Below are positions 1 through 11,257 of a stretch of 64,000 nucleotides of DNA, piece after piece. The notes below the pieces were generated by a model that saw nothing but the letters and a program-made list of their open reading frames with translations, was not told where the DNA came from and did not search any database. The position numbers were made by a program, and so were the translations under genes. This stretch comes from Costus lasius (lineage: Eukaryota > Streptophyta > Magnoliopsida > Zingiberales > Costaceae), in assembly GCA_027563935.2 (NCBI GenBank), contig CM050454.1:22193501-22257500 (forward strand), given 5' to 3'. Within the stretch, counting starts at the first letter, position 1; every line of letters starts with the position of its first letter.

Positions 1-1314
1 AAGGAAGGGATCCTAACATGCAATTCTAGGGTTCCAAGTTCTCAAGCAAATCACCTTTCAGTCTCATTGCGAAAACTCTAAAAGATGGATAATAACATAG
101 ATCTATGGAAAGTTAAAGGCAATTCATCACAAAAGTAGAATTATCACAACGAAGAGTATCATGACGAAAAAGAAGAATTATCTAATCATTAAAAATCAAG
201 GGGATTACATCCCATGTCCCAAAATATATCTAAGCTTGTATGGAGAAGAAAATACAATAATCCATAATTTCAGAAGATCAAAAATCAACTAGAAAAGAGA
301 TTTTAGAAAATACAGCATGGCTGTGAAATATTTCACAACCGTATTTTGCAAGCAGAACTCGATGAACAGTGCTGTCACCACCGATTTCATCGATTCCTCC
401 TCCGCTTGAACTCCTTTTCCTCTGAAACTTCTGGGATGTTGTCTTCTCCTCCAGGCAAAGCTTTTGCGTGAAAATCACGGCCGGATATGGTCTTCACGCC
501 TCTCGGCGCGAGGCCAAACCCTAGCCACCTCTTTGATGATTTCTCCTTCGATACTGGATAAAAAAATTCCTCTTTTTGGTGCGTGTGTCTTCTCCTCTTA
601 AAGACGAAGTGGCAGCAACTTTCGGATTCCAATTTGGAGCTCTGGATCAAAAGTTATGGCCCGAACAAGTTTCAGCCGCGGAAAACTCACGATTTTGACT
701 GGAAATTACAGCCGTGTAATAATTTACGGCAGTGCCGTATTTTCATTCTGTGCACCGAAAGTCAAAATTACGGCCCGTAAAATATTTCTCAATGGTGCCG
801 TAAAATCGGACAAGTTCTCTGGTCTGGATCGCCTTGAAATACGGTACCGTAGAATCGTTTACGGCCGTGCCGTAAAATCAGCAAAGGTTTCTTTTCTGAA
901 AGCGCTGAAAAATACGGCAGTGTAATTCTTTACGGCGGTGCCGTAAAATCACAAAAACTTTCTGTTCAGAAAATCCTCCAAATTACGGCAGTGTTCTGAT
1001 TTTACGGTACGGTCTGAAATTACGGTACCATAAAATGGATTACGGCACTACCGTATTTTGCTGAGTTGCTCCATTTTACGTGAAATTTCTTGGGTGACCT
1101 CCTCTTGATGATGGTAACTCTTTTATTTGTTTGATTTTGCTTGAAAATGCCTTGAAATGATGCTTTTTTACCTGAAAACCATGAAAAACCAAAATAGAAG
1201 TAGACTTTGCAATATTTGATGAATTCAGCATAAAAATAAGCAAAAAGATCCTCAATTTAGGATGAAAAGATACATAGAATGATACAAAATATACTATATA
1301 TTTTGGTGTCATCA
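1..1314 (-). mobile_element. Athila-like LTR, 5' part, truncated by window edge
   Basis: This is the U3 side of a Ty3/gypsy LTR read on the minus strand. It ends on the + strand in GGTGTCATCA at 1305-1314, the mirror of the TGATGACACC start seen at 1944 and 30599. It matches the LTR at 51491-53215 almost line by line, including the stretch about a first glue of 'ggttccaag' near 30. The rest of the LTR and its element lie left of the window. An array of TACGG/CCGTA motifs sits at about 680-1080. The base after the LTR (1315) is inside the 3' untranslated region of another element, so this copy was inserted into that element. Confidence 0.8.
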
Positions 1315-1943
1315 CTTGGCACTATGCGAAAGTACAGTGGTACCGAAGGACATGGGTTGAAGTCTAAAAAAGAAAAAAAAAATATAGAGAGGAATCTATT
1401 CACATTAGCTCCGCTGTCTTTGGTAAAAATTTTCAGTACTGAAAAGACATGAGTTCTATTGCATTGACTATGTGGTCAGTGTACTCTAACTTCGTCACCA
1501 GAAAAAATGTGGTAATCAAATTAGAGAATGTGAATAATGCAAAAAGAATAAAAAGTATGTATCTATGTGGGTACATGCCTTCCGAAAAAGAAAAGAAAAA
1601 AAAAGGGAGAAAAAAAATTGGAGTGGAAAAAGATTTTGGATACCCTATTCCTGTAAACAAAAGTATGATAAATTTAAACAAAAAATTGGATGAAGTCATG
1701 AGATTGAGATTCTGTAATTTATACAAGTTGCAAAGTTTTCTTTGACTAAGTTGTGGATCTTGAGAATTGGATTTAGAAGATGATATATCTATTTAAAATT
1801 TTATAATGCAATTAATGAGAATTTTTCATTAGTGATTGTATGTTAGAAATTTATTTGCCATGAGAAAGTCTATGCCTATGACCAATTTTTGAATTTTCTT
1901 GGTTTTTTGCTTGAGGACAAGCAAAGTTTGAGCCTTATGTGTT
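1315..1943 (+). mobile_element. 3' internal end of a forward Athila-like element (B)
   Basis: This stretch is homologous, in inverse orientation, to 13199-13800 of the complete element at 11258-23917. It shares the CTTGGCACT...GTGGTACCGAAG block and the TTGCTTGAGGACAAGCAAA block just before the LTR start. It is therefore the non-coding tail between the last ORF and the 3' LTR of a forward-oriented relative. Two ORFs of about 97 codons on opposite strands near 1433-1745 lie in this tail and look like chance ORFs. Confidence 0.75.
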
Positions 1944-3776
1944 TGATGACACCGAAATTTATCGTAATTTCTATGTCATTTTATTGATATTTTTGTGTCA
2001 TATTCATAGACTTTGCTTATTTCTAACGCCTTTTTATCAATATTTGCGGAATGTACACTCTTTTCTATTTTTAAAAATTTTCAGGCAAAAGGGCATGTTT
2101 TTCAGTCAATTTCGAGCAATCCAAGTGCATAATTGAATTGATGACATCAAAAGGAGATCACACGTCAAATTTTAGAAGATTTGGAGCTTTAGAGCAAATT
2201 ACGGCACCCCCAACATTATCTTTACAGTACTGTAATTTGGATTTTTTCTTGGCAGAGAATTTCATTTGATTACGGCAATACCATAAACATAGTTACGGTG
2301 CCGTATTTTGGAGCATTTTTTATCAGAGAATCGATGGAGTTTACGGTACTACCGTAAGGAACTTTACGGTACCGTAATTTGGGTCGATTTTCCACCCGAA
2401 AGATTGTTGACATTACTGCGCTGCCGTAAAGAATGTTACCGTACCATAATTCCAGAAGATTTCAACGCGAGAACTCGCTGTCCAGATTACGGCACTTCTG
2501 TAAAACTGATTACGACCGTAATTACGAAGCTGCTCATGACTTTCTCGATCAACTCCAAAGCCCGATTCTTGTGGAGATGATTGCGATCGATCTAAGCCAT
2601 TAAATACATTTCTATAAGAAGCAAATGGGAAGCTTTCACCGGGACGAAGAAAAAGAGACCAAAAGCCCTAATTTTCATCCACTACAAAGAGAGAAATCGC
2701 CTCACACGCCGCTGCCCTAGGTTTCACCGCCGGGAAGCATACAGCGCATGTCCGGCCGTGAAATTTGAGTGGAAGCTACGCATAGAGGAGGAGAAGGTGC
2801 ACCTGAAGTTTGAACGTGATCGGAGATCAGACGGAGGAGAAATCACCAGAAAACCGAACGCCGCCGCTGTTCGCTCCAGATTACAGCCGTACCGTAATTT
2901 CTCTTTCTTCTTCCTTTCGATTTTCTTCAACATGGATTATTGTAATCTTCCCTCTATGCTAGCTTAAACTTATTTTGGGACATGGGGGAGTAATTCACTT
3001 AATTTCTAATGACTAGAAGACTATATTTCATTATTTCGTTACGTTTAATCTTAGCATGATGGTTTTACTTATGTGATGATCGTTCTTAGACTCTCCATAG
3101 ATCTATATTATTATTCATGTTTTAGCATTTTCGCCATTGACTGAAAAGTAATTGCTTGAGAATTTGGAACCCCTAGAATTGCATGTTAGGAACCCTTTTT
3201 GGTTAGTTCTTATCTGTTTGGTTCTAGTAACCTAATTGCCATGATAATAATATAAATCTAGGATTGAGTCTAAGTTTTCAAACGTGGAGATCTTGTGCGA
3301 AAGCAAAGATCGGAACGTTGGAGAACCATGAGTAAAACTAGTGTCGAGACTCGGATGCACGAAAGTGATCCTTGAGATTACACTAGAGATTATCGACCTA
3401 GAACTCGGATGCACGAAAGTGATCCTTGAGTTCTTAGTTTGATGATTTACTTGTCTTCAGCGTTGGGACGGCTCTTGCGCGAAAGCGAAGATTTATCCTT
3501 GCATGGTTGTCTGCATGAAAGTGAGATAATTCTTTTATTAAAGTAAATTACATCTTCATCATGTTGAAATTAAACTGACGAAATCTTTATTCATGTTTAG
3601 TCATAAAAATTAAAGTGAACGAAACCCTAGTCCCTGTTTCTCTCTCTCTGATAATTCCGTTTTAGCGCTTTAGTCCTCGATTACTAGTTTACGCTCTTTC
3701 GATTGCCTAGATAGTGAAAAATCAATTATTCGGTACTCAACAATATAGGTCTCTGTGGGATCGACTTTGTTACTTC
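1944..3776 (+). mobile_element. Athila-like 3' LTR of element B, 3' truncated
   Basis: The LTR starts TGATGACACC directly after the tail of element B. It carries the TACGG/CCGTA motif array at about 2190-2530, a TATA-like TATAAG at 2613, and repeated TGCACGAAAGTGA-type units at about 3280-3540. Related LTRs end about 50 bp further with a ...GTGCACTTGC...ACAACA terminus. Here homology stops near 3776, so the U5 end is lost and the sequence switches to an unrelated LTR. Confidence 0.75.
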
Positions 3777-5517
3777 ATGATTGCTAGTAACTATGTTTCA
3801 AAGAAGACTCATTTCAAAGAAGACTTTGTTACTTCATGATTACTTCATTATTCGATACCCTATGAAATCGGATTCATTTCAAAGAAGACTCAAACATCTT
3901 TCGTTCGTATCACACATTGAGTATTTTAGAATAGGGTATCGACTTTGTTACTTCAGTTCAATCTGACCTAGTAAATCTACTATTACTAGTTAGAGCTTTA
4001 TCAATTGGGTGATATATGTCGATACTATGTACCAGTAAATTATGCAAAATTCTTATTTACATATCACGTAGACTTCATAACCTACACATAGAGCCTTTAT
4101 TTGCATGATTTGGTTTAGAAATGAATTTATACACAAATTTGCAATGAACCATGTAAATCTGGAAATCTTCCTTTCATGATTCTGACCTTTTGTGACTTCA
4201 TTGATTGTAACTTTTCGTATTGACCTCCATTTTTAGTAAAACTTGTTGTCTTGAAAACTAGATTCAAAATCTTTTATTTTGACATAATGATCATACAAAA
4301 ATGATATCATTTGATGGACTTGACGTCCATGGCAAATAAGCTCCATATTTCTGAATTTTGGGTTACTTGACCTTATATGTGTGTACCTTGCTTAAATGAT
4401 CTTCTATGTGTAATCTGTTGATTATATCGACACTTGTCATATGTATGAATGTTATGATTATGATTCACCTCTTTGAGGGTTTGATACATACATCAATGAA
4501 CTCAATTCTTACCATAACTGAAAGTATGTACTATTTGTTTATGTATTGGATGCTAGTGGGAATAATATTATGAGCCCGAAAGGGAAAAGACTATGCGCCC
4601 GAAAGGGAAAAGACTATGAGCCCATAAATGGGAAAAGAGGGATAGTTGTGGAACAAAGTGTTACATGGAATAAAGTGCCACATTTGAAATGATGGGGGCC
4701 ACCTTTTGAATCCCACTATCTCATGTGAGGAGCCATGATAGCTTCCGCCGACATATATTTGAGTTTCACCTTGACGAGGGTGGAATATTCTTCCAGACGT
4801 GGAACATCTATGTTATTTGTGATTTTCCACTGTGCTGTGTATGATATGTATCTTTGGATTGATTCCTCTTTATGTTCATTATGCTTACCATGTCACTTAC
4901 CATGTCACTATCATGTTTTATTTGCTATCACTTATGGTACCATGTGGAGATTCATTCTGAATAATTTGGTATAACCCATCTTATTTGGTATCTCATTTAC
5001 TTGCTGAGCATTCTTGCTCAATCCTTGCATTCTAACCTCTTTACAGGTTAGCTTTGGGCTACAAGTTTATGTGGAAGGTTTCAAGGATATAATGAGTTGT
5101 GGTTTTTTGGCATGTACATATTTTTTACTAATGTATAAAAGTTGCTTTTAGTGCTTGTAAAAAAAGTTTGAGAAGATTCAAGACTTGTATGTGATGATAT
5201 ATACTTTGGTTTTGAAATATTGAACATGTAAACCTTAATGACTTTTGGTGTTTGTAAGATATGTGTGAGCATATCTATGATTTGTATGGGATGATACTCT
5301 GGTTTTAGAATATGATGCATGTCAAATTTTATATCTAAGGATTGTGATTAATTGAATTGCTATTTGAGTTGTTGTTACCTCCTATAGGATGATGGAAAAT
5401 AAAATTTATGAGTCTTGTTAAGCAGGTTATCAAATATTGATTCTGGATACATATTGCTAAATTTTTTTGTGATATAAGTTTTCATTATTGAATTTCCATC
5501 ATCTAGGGGTGTGACAA
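3777..5517 (+). mobile_element. Del/Tekay-like LTR remnant, copy 1
   Basis: About 1.7 kb shared in the same orientation with 24480-26296. Shared landmarks include the GAGCATTCTTGCTCAATCC block, the GGTTAGCTTTGGGCTACAAG block and the terminus GGGGTGTGACA. This terminus and the block near the U5 end are typical of LTRs of the Del/Tekay chromovirus lineage, as I recall that family. No internal coding region follows, so it looks like a solo or broken LTR. A unit around 'agcccgaaagggaaaagac' is repeated about three times at 4570-4640. The 5' end is scrambled where it meets element B. Confidence 0.55.
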
Positions 5518-5730
5518 AGTGTGCATCATATGACCCCAAATTAATCTCACATGACGTATCTAGATCTAGACACAAAAAATGCATAAGCATAAAGTCATGA
5601 CATGCCATAATCTCATCAGGTTGGCATCTAATGAAGATGAGCAAAATATGATATTACCCAAGTTCGACCCAAGGAACGTGAAAATGGTAATGAATAATTT
5701 ATTTGTGATGGTAATTTTAGGTGCGCCAAT

Positions 5731-5952
5731 ATGCTATTATTTCAGGAAGATATAAATATTTTCATAGGAAGAGGAAGAGGAAGAGGATTATCTATGTTTG
5801 ATTTTGTAGAGCAATATGATAAGGCAGTGAACATCTTTCACGAGAAAGAAGTAAAAATAGATTTTATGTCGAGAAACAGTACTTCAATTCAATTATTTGA
5901 CAACATGCAGGTCCTAAGAGAAGCATCGATAGTGTACACTAGAAGCATCTAA
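5731..5952 (+). pseudogene. FAR1/FRS-like protein fragment
   Basis: The frame reads SMFDFVEQYDKAVNIFHEKE and continues through VKIDFMSRNSTS to a final YTRSI. This resembles the segment of FAR1-related (FRS) proteins, and of the MULE transposases they derive from, that reads roughly 'FVEQYD.AL...EKE...DF' and ends 'YT...F'. Only about 70 residues are left and neither the FAR1 zinc domain nor the transposase core was found nearby. It is most likely a gene or transposon scrap, not an active gene. The match is from memory of the family and needs a profile search. Confidence 0.5.
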
Positions 5953-6329
5953 ATCATATTTATAATTATTATAAATTTTTCACTTAATAGAATAGAACAA
6001 AGCACATCACTTTTAAATAGCTATTTTAGACAAACATCCTTAACTTTTCTAACTAACTATGGTTAAACCAGACTGAAACTCCATAGGTTAGGCACAAGGC
6101 AACGATGCTGTGCACACTAGAGTAGCCACTGTGGAAGAAAAATTATAAAATTATGGTTTAATACCCGAATTTGGTTTCAGCCTAAAGAAGCAGGAAAGCA
6201 AGGGTCGAGTAAAGCAGAGAAAAAAAGGGTTAATTATGAAATAAAATGAAGTGTCTAGTAATAAAAAAAATTCTATTGGAAATGTGAGAAAATTCTCAAA
6301 GCAATTTTCACGTAGATCTAGGTCATAGT
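5953..6329. other. Spacer, AT-rich, no gene seen
   Basis: No ORF of note or recognisable repeat was found. The last five bases (ATAGT, 6325-6329) are the probable left target duplication of the next element. Confidence 0.5.
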
Positions 6330-7381
6330 TGTCAAGCCCTGTATCACGCTAAGTATGCCATGTCAGCTTCCTGGCGACTTTTCTTTTTTTTTCACCTGGA
6401 TTCGTCTCTCTCGCATGCGCCGAACCGGACTATGCAGCTACGCCCACACATGCCGGGGAACAGGGGAGGGCTTGCAGCAGGGGAAGGGCTACTCTCGCCC
6501 CTCGCCCTCAGCCTCCTGCGTCGGCCCCCCTCTGGACACCAAAAGTTCACTGGCCAGAGGTGGAGAGGAAGACCCGAGTGCTCACTGGAGAACATGCGAA
6601 TAGGTGCCAGAAAACTCAAAAAACAGTCGCTGGACTTTAGGGGAAAATTCCTCTCGTTTATTCACGTTAAACATGACACCTAAAACCCCTATACATGATC
6701 TACACGCTCAAAACTTCTCTCCGCTTCGTCTAACCTCGCGTCTCGGAACGCCACCGAAGGTCGCCGCCTGGAGGAAGGAGAACGTGGCGGACCTGTGTCC
6801 GCCGCTCGTGGGGAAGGCGACCTCCGCCACTGTCAACGCCTACTACTCGTGTCACGCCTACTCTTGCCGCCGTCCGCTGCTTGGGGAAGGCGGAGCTCTC
6901 CCATCCGCCTCCGCTCGATGCCTCCGACTCGTGGAGAACACAGAGCTCGAAGGCTGATGGAGAGGAATGCTTGCAACACTCTAGGAGAAGGACACATTCG
7001 ATTGGGCAGGGATCTCAATGGGGAAGGCATCTCGATGGCGAAATGAGGTTGACGCAGCTCGATGCCACCCCTTTTGCTCATCTGCACTCGCCCATTGCCC
7101 GTCAACGCGCACCTGGCACTGACGGGACACCGCCCACCTACTCCCAGATACTCCCATCACTTTGCCTGGATTTTGTACCTCTGCGCGCTCATCGACGGAT
7201 GCAGGGCGGGTCACGCCTGCACGCACGTGCATCGCCACCAGCCAGGTCTCGCGCCTCGAGCGTGTGCGTTGCCCGATCCACTCTCAGCGTCACCGATCAG
7301 GCTTTGGGCCTCCGCCTAAGCCCACTTTCGAGCGGCCGAGTCAGCCCAACTCTGGACCCGCCGATCCATGGGCGTCACAAC
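6330..7381 (-). repeat. 3' LTR of element D
   Basis: About 1,052 bp if the left end is TGTCAAGCCC at 6330. The right end is ...GCGTCACA at 7380. Only 6970-7381 is confirmed by the second LTR copy. Several long ORFs here (such as 216 codons from 6881) are low-complexity by-products of high GC and are not called as genes. Confidence 0.55.
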
Positions 7382-7391
7382 TCTCCCCTGA

Positions 7392-8665
7392 CTAAGCTGC
7401 GACGTCCTCTCCATCATCCAATCTATAGGCCCGCTCCCTCAGTGATGAATGTGTTAGAACTCCGCCAAGGGGACTACAATGCACCAGTGCCTCCGGCGTC
7501 CTTAGGCACTCCACATGTGTCGTGGTCATAGCCGTGATGCCCACTACACCGCCTTGTTGCCTGTGAGTAGTTGGTGTATGCACTGAAGTGGAGGAACTCA
7601 CCTGCGCCCATGCGGGATCCCTCATTGGCCGTGTCCCCTGTGCGTCAGAAGCTAAGTCTACCAAGCTGCCCCGTTGAATGCTGGAGATTCGTTTGGATGC
7701 CTCCTCGTGGTAGACTAGGATTCCTTCCAAGTGGGGAGTCAATGCAGCCTTCACTTGCCAGAGTAGCTCGATGTCGAGGACGACATCATAGTCATCCATC
7801 CTCATCACTCGCACATGGTGTCACCCCGTCTATTGTCCCAACTCCACCGGGACATCAAGGGCCATATTCATCATCCGCTGCTCCACGATGTTGATGGTCT
7901 TCAATCGGTCCTATGTGGGTGAGGTCTGCAACACCAGGCGCTCCGCCATGCACTCCAACATAAACAAGTGAGTCATGCCAGTGATAACTATCGCCTCCAC
8001 CCTGACTCCACCGATCCGCATCTGCACGTAGAGTAGCATCAATCCTCCCAAGGCTGATACCACGGTGATCGCGCCAATCACCATCGCTCCATCATCGTCG
8101 GAGGGGAGTCGGGGTGTCGATCACCTCATGTGCCACTAACGCCAAGATCCACTACCGATTTGGGCAATCCCGCATCAGTTGCGGTCCCTAGCATAGAAAG
8201 CATGCAAGTGGCTTGGGTCTCTCTGGCCCTCTCTAGGTAGGACAGGCTCCTGTCGTGGTTGGGGACGTGCCGGGTAGCGTCCGCCACATCGGCGAGGGTG
8301 TCGGCCCCAAGTTGGTGTTCTTGTCTTCATCAGGGATCCGCACCTCGGGGCATCATAGGGGCTCTCAGTGAAGCTGACCCCAATGCTCTCGTGTCCACTA
8401 GGCCCTCGGCCACCGCCACGACTTCTCACCAATCCCACAGGGAATGTCGTGGGACCTCCGCCTCACCCTACGGCGATAAATGCCAAGGAAGGTGTGCCAT
8501 CGGTGCGCCTCCAACATATTCAGGATCTCCAGCATGAGCGCCAAGTACACCTAGACATACTCCCGGATTAGGCTAGTATGCCAGAGCTCATCCACCGTGT
8601 CTCTAGCCTGATCTACCGAGTTCCCAAGAAGAAATTGCCATCGCTCTGTGTTTGCGCAAGCGCCA
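7392..8665 (-). pseudogene. gag-protease remnant of element D
   Basis: Read on the minus strand. Around 8650-8430 broken frames give a gag-like stretch with DTVDELW and then SLIREYVWVYLALMLEIL, which resembles the chromovirus gag pattern 'IREYV..F..LMLEIPDM'. A poor zinc-knuckle-like RDCPNR remnant is near 8150-8170. The retropepsin region follows at about 8100-7700, with ITGMTHLFM in place of the usual D-[ST]-G-A-T-H core and then MRMDDYDVVLDIELLWQVKA, the conserved C-terminal part. Stops and frame changes are many and the catalytic Asp-Thr/Ser-Gly is not intact. The frame runs to within a few bases of the polypurine tract, so all of RT to integrase is missing. Confidence 0.6.
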
Positions 8666-8680
8666 TACGCAAAATAATAA

Positions 8681-9061
8681 TCTCGTGGGAGGAGAACTCT
8701 GGAGATGGACACGTTCGATCGGGCAGAGGTCTCGATGGGGAAGGCGTCTCGATGGTGGAAAGAGGCTGATGCAACTCGATGCCAGCCCTTTTCCTCATCT
8801 ACTCCCGCCCATTGCCCCTCAACAGGAGCCTACCACCGATGGGACGCCGCCCACCTACTCCCAGTTGCTTCCATCACCTTGCTTGGATTTCGCGGCTCCG
8901 CGCACTCATCGACGGAAGCGAGGTGGGTCGCCCCTGCACGCACTTGTGTTGCTGCGAGCAGGGTCTCGCGCACACGTGCGTCGCCCGATCTTGCCTTGGG
9001 CCTCTGCCTAGGCCTACTTCCGAGCAGCCCACTTGGCCCGGCCCGAGACCCGCTCATCACA
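8681..9061 (-). repeat. 5' LTR of element D, truncated
   Basis: Direct repeat of about 6970-7381. Its inner end is fused to gag with no primer binding site, so a deletion removed the LTR end, leader and gag start. Confidence 0.6.
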
Positions 9062-9634
9062 ATAATCTTGTGTGGTACTTTTAAACAATTAATTTTGTAA
9101 CTGCGTTTGTTATAGTATGTCTGGCCTATTGTTATTTAATATTTAGGTTACGATGAATTATGAGTATCCTAGATTCTGCATTTTGACTAACAATTCTTTT
9201 ATGATGGACAATTAAATACTCATTTTAATGACTGCTCGACCTATAAGCACTTCATATATTTACTTTGGATTAGTGCTAAAGAAGAATGACAATACCACAT
9301 GCTTTAATGAAAACTTATTCCTGTGCAGTTTTTGTTTTCTATGGTTACTTTTGAATTTCTGAAACATGGCTGCTGCTCTTACTGAGAGTTATTGAAAATG
9401 TAACTCTACAATAATTATTTTGTATTTCTACACTTTTTTGGATCTGATATTGGAACTATATACCTATTTAGAAATAGATTTGCATTACAAGAGCTTATTT
9501 TCGAGAAAATTTTTTAAACGGGACCTCCCCTCCAAGCGGGACTCCATCTATGATCCAAAAATATCGGGATATATACATGATTCCCGATATAAAATGGATA
9601 GTGGATGACCCCTGCTTAGCGGGGGCTTGCTTAA
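9062..9634. other. AT-rich spacer
   Basis: No gene or known repeat recognised. GC-rich short blocks at about 9517-9630 with CCCGATAT/ATATCGGG complements could form small hairpins. Confidence 0.4.
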
Positions 9635-9885
9635 GGGCCTGTTTTATTGGGAGAGAAGAAAAAAAGAGAGAAGAGTAAAGAGGAAAGGAGAAAAAATGAG
9701 TTGGAAGAAAAATAGTGAGGCTAGCAGCAAGAGGGGGAGAAAAGTGTTTTCTTCTTCTTTTGGAGAGAATGCAAAAAATAAAAAATTTGACCTATTTTTT
9801 TTCCTCCAAATCAATATCTAATAATCATAAGAAAAATAAGATTTCTTTTCTTTTTCCTCTTTTTTCTCTCCAATAAAATATGTCC
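9635..9885. mobile_element. PIF/Harbinger-type MITE, 251 bp
   Basis: The ends are imperfect inverted repeats: GGGCCTGTTTTATTGGGAGA at the left, and on the right a strand whose complement reads GGACATATTTTATTGGAGAG. Both sides are flanked by TAA (9632-9634 and 9886-9888), the 3-bp target duplication of the PIF/Harbinger superfamily. There is no coding capacity; the inside is purine-rich. Confidence 0.75.
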
Positions 9886-9888
9886 TAA

Positions 9889-10769
9889 GACTTTCTTTTC
9901 TTATTCTCAATTATAAATGCATCAAAGAAATTTAATTATTTTTATTTCTTTTTTAAGAAATAACAACAAAGTGGTTCTAACCAGTTCTACGCCAAAGTGA
10001 CATTTTTGTCATTTTTATACTTATATTAATCAAAATTTTATAAAATTTAGTTGTCAGTATAGAGTATGTTAAAAGGGATGCCATATACTTATATGAAAAT
10101 TCAAAAATTCATGTTCTCTTTATATTGGAGATATCATACATTTATTTTGCATCTAGTCTGCCATATACCTCTTACATGCACTAGAGTGTATAAGTTATCA
10201 ATAACCAGCCATCAAAAGCGCATAAGAAACATTTGTTATTTTTATGACTGTCATTTAAGTTTTTGAATTGGGAGGAGCTACAGGTGCTACATGATTAACT
10301 GCAGTAGTTAATAGCAGATTTGGCTACCATTAGAGAATGCAAGCTCTTTTTATTACTATGCTTATTGGTTAATATTTGCTTCTCAAAAAAAGGCAAAACT
10401 ATGATAAAACTAAAAATAAATATCTATACATAAACTTAAACTTATGGCTAGTTTAGAACTAATTCTGTTTTAGTTTTTGCTGGCTAGAAAATTACTGGTT
10501 AAAAGGTAATTAACTAAAAAAGTTATAAAATATTTTGAGAACTGCTCTGATGGTCAGTAGAATAAAAGTGTTATGTTATTATATTAAGCAGAAATCTATA
10601 ATAAAATTAAATATTTTAATAACAAATCATGTCTCTAGTTATAAATTATCTCATACAACACAAATATTACTTCACATATATAAAATAATATTTAAGCCTA
10701 ATATCATGTTAAATACAACTAAATCACATAGTACAGTACACATGTGATACTATTATACTTAAAATAATC
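9889..10769. other. AT-rich spacer
   Basis: No gene recognised; ORFs of 66-70 codons here have no family features. Confidence 0.4.
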
Positions 10770-11257
10770 TAATTACGGAGTATATCTATCTTAGTAGAAT
10801 CTACATCTTCATCGGTCTCCTCAATTTCTTCAAAATCACTTTCCACAACCAAATTTGGATTAACATCTATTTCTTGAAAGATTTCATCTCAGTTTGTTGA
10901 TTGTCTAATATAATTATGTAGTGTCATTATTGTAATTATAATTTTTACTTGTGTTTCATATACAAACAAAAGCATATCACACAATATACCCCACCTTTTC
11001 TTCTATACTCTAAAATACCATTCATGCAACTTCTAAGAGAGGAGTGTATCTTATTAAATACATTTTAATTTTAAAATCTCACCTGTTTAGAATGCTACAA
11101 TTGTTCAAATTCATAGGTCTATATTTTAACCACCACTTGGTAACTACCTACAAACTTACATTGGTGAACACTATTAATACAACACTTGGTCTTTACCATT
11201 TGAAAAAATAGAAAATGTTTGTGCTTTCTCCTGATCCTTCTTTCGAGACCACAAAGG
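10770..11257 (-). pseudogene. PIF/Harbinger-like transposase remnant, 3' part
   Basis: On the minus strand, broken frames give FNKIHSSLRSCMNGILEYRR at about 11060-11000, which fits the 'FN..HSSLRN.IER.FG.LK.R' block of PIF/Harbinger (HARBI1/ALP1-like) DDE transposases. Then comes HYIIILDNQQT in place of LHNYIR, and an acidic tail EIDVNPNLVVESDFEEIEE. Several stops break the frame. The upstream part continues on the far side of the inserted element at 23918-24000 (VLSILGSKDY), so element A landed inside this relic. Confidence 0.6.

Larger units (their letters stand above)
6330..9061 (-). mobile_element. Non-autonomous gypsy remnant D (gag-protease only)
   Basis: A 2.7 kb GC-rich island in AT-rich DNA. 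About 370-400 bp at 6970-7381 recur as a direct repeat at 8681-9061, which are the two LTRs. On the minus strand both copies start TGTGA (TGTGACGCCC and TGTGATGAGC). The left LTR ends at TGTCAAGCCC on the + strand (6330). Flanks ATAGT (6325-6329) and ATAAT (9062-9066) fit a 5-bp target duplication with one change. A purine tract, AGGGGAGAG on the minus strand, abuts the left LTR at 7382-7391 and fits a polypurine tract. RT, RNase H and integrase are absent. Confidence 0.65.

Noticed and set aside
2724..2967. Overlapping 69-codon ORFs on both strands
   Set aside because: They lie in LTR leader sequence shared, with lesions, by other LTR copies.
6355..7894. Cluster of long ORFs on both strands (up to 216 codons)
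   Set aside because: High GC removes stop codons by chance; the region lies in the LTR and gag-protease remnant of element D and the peptides are low-complexity.
10290..10330. Near-palindrome around ATTAACTGCAGTAGTTAAT
   Set aside because: Short and without flanking duplication or a second copy; likely chance in AT-rich DNA.
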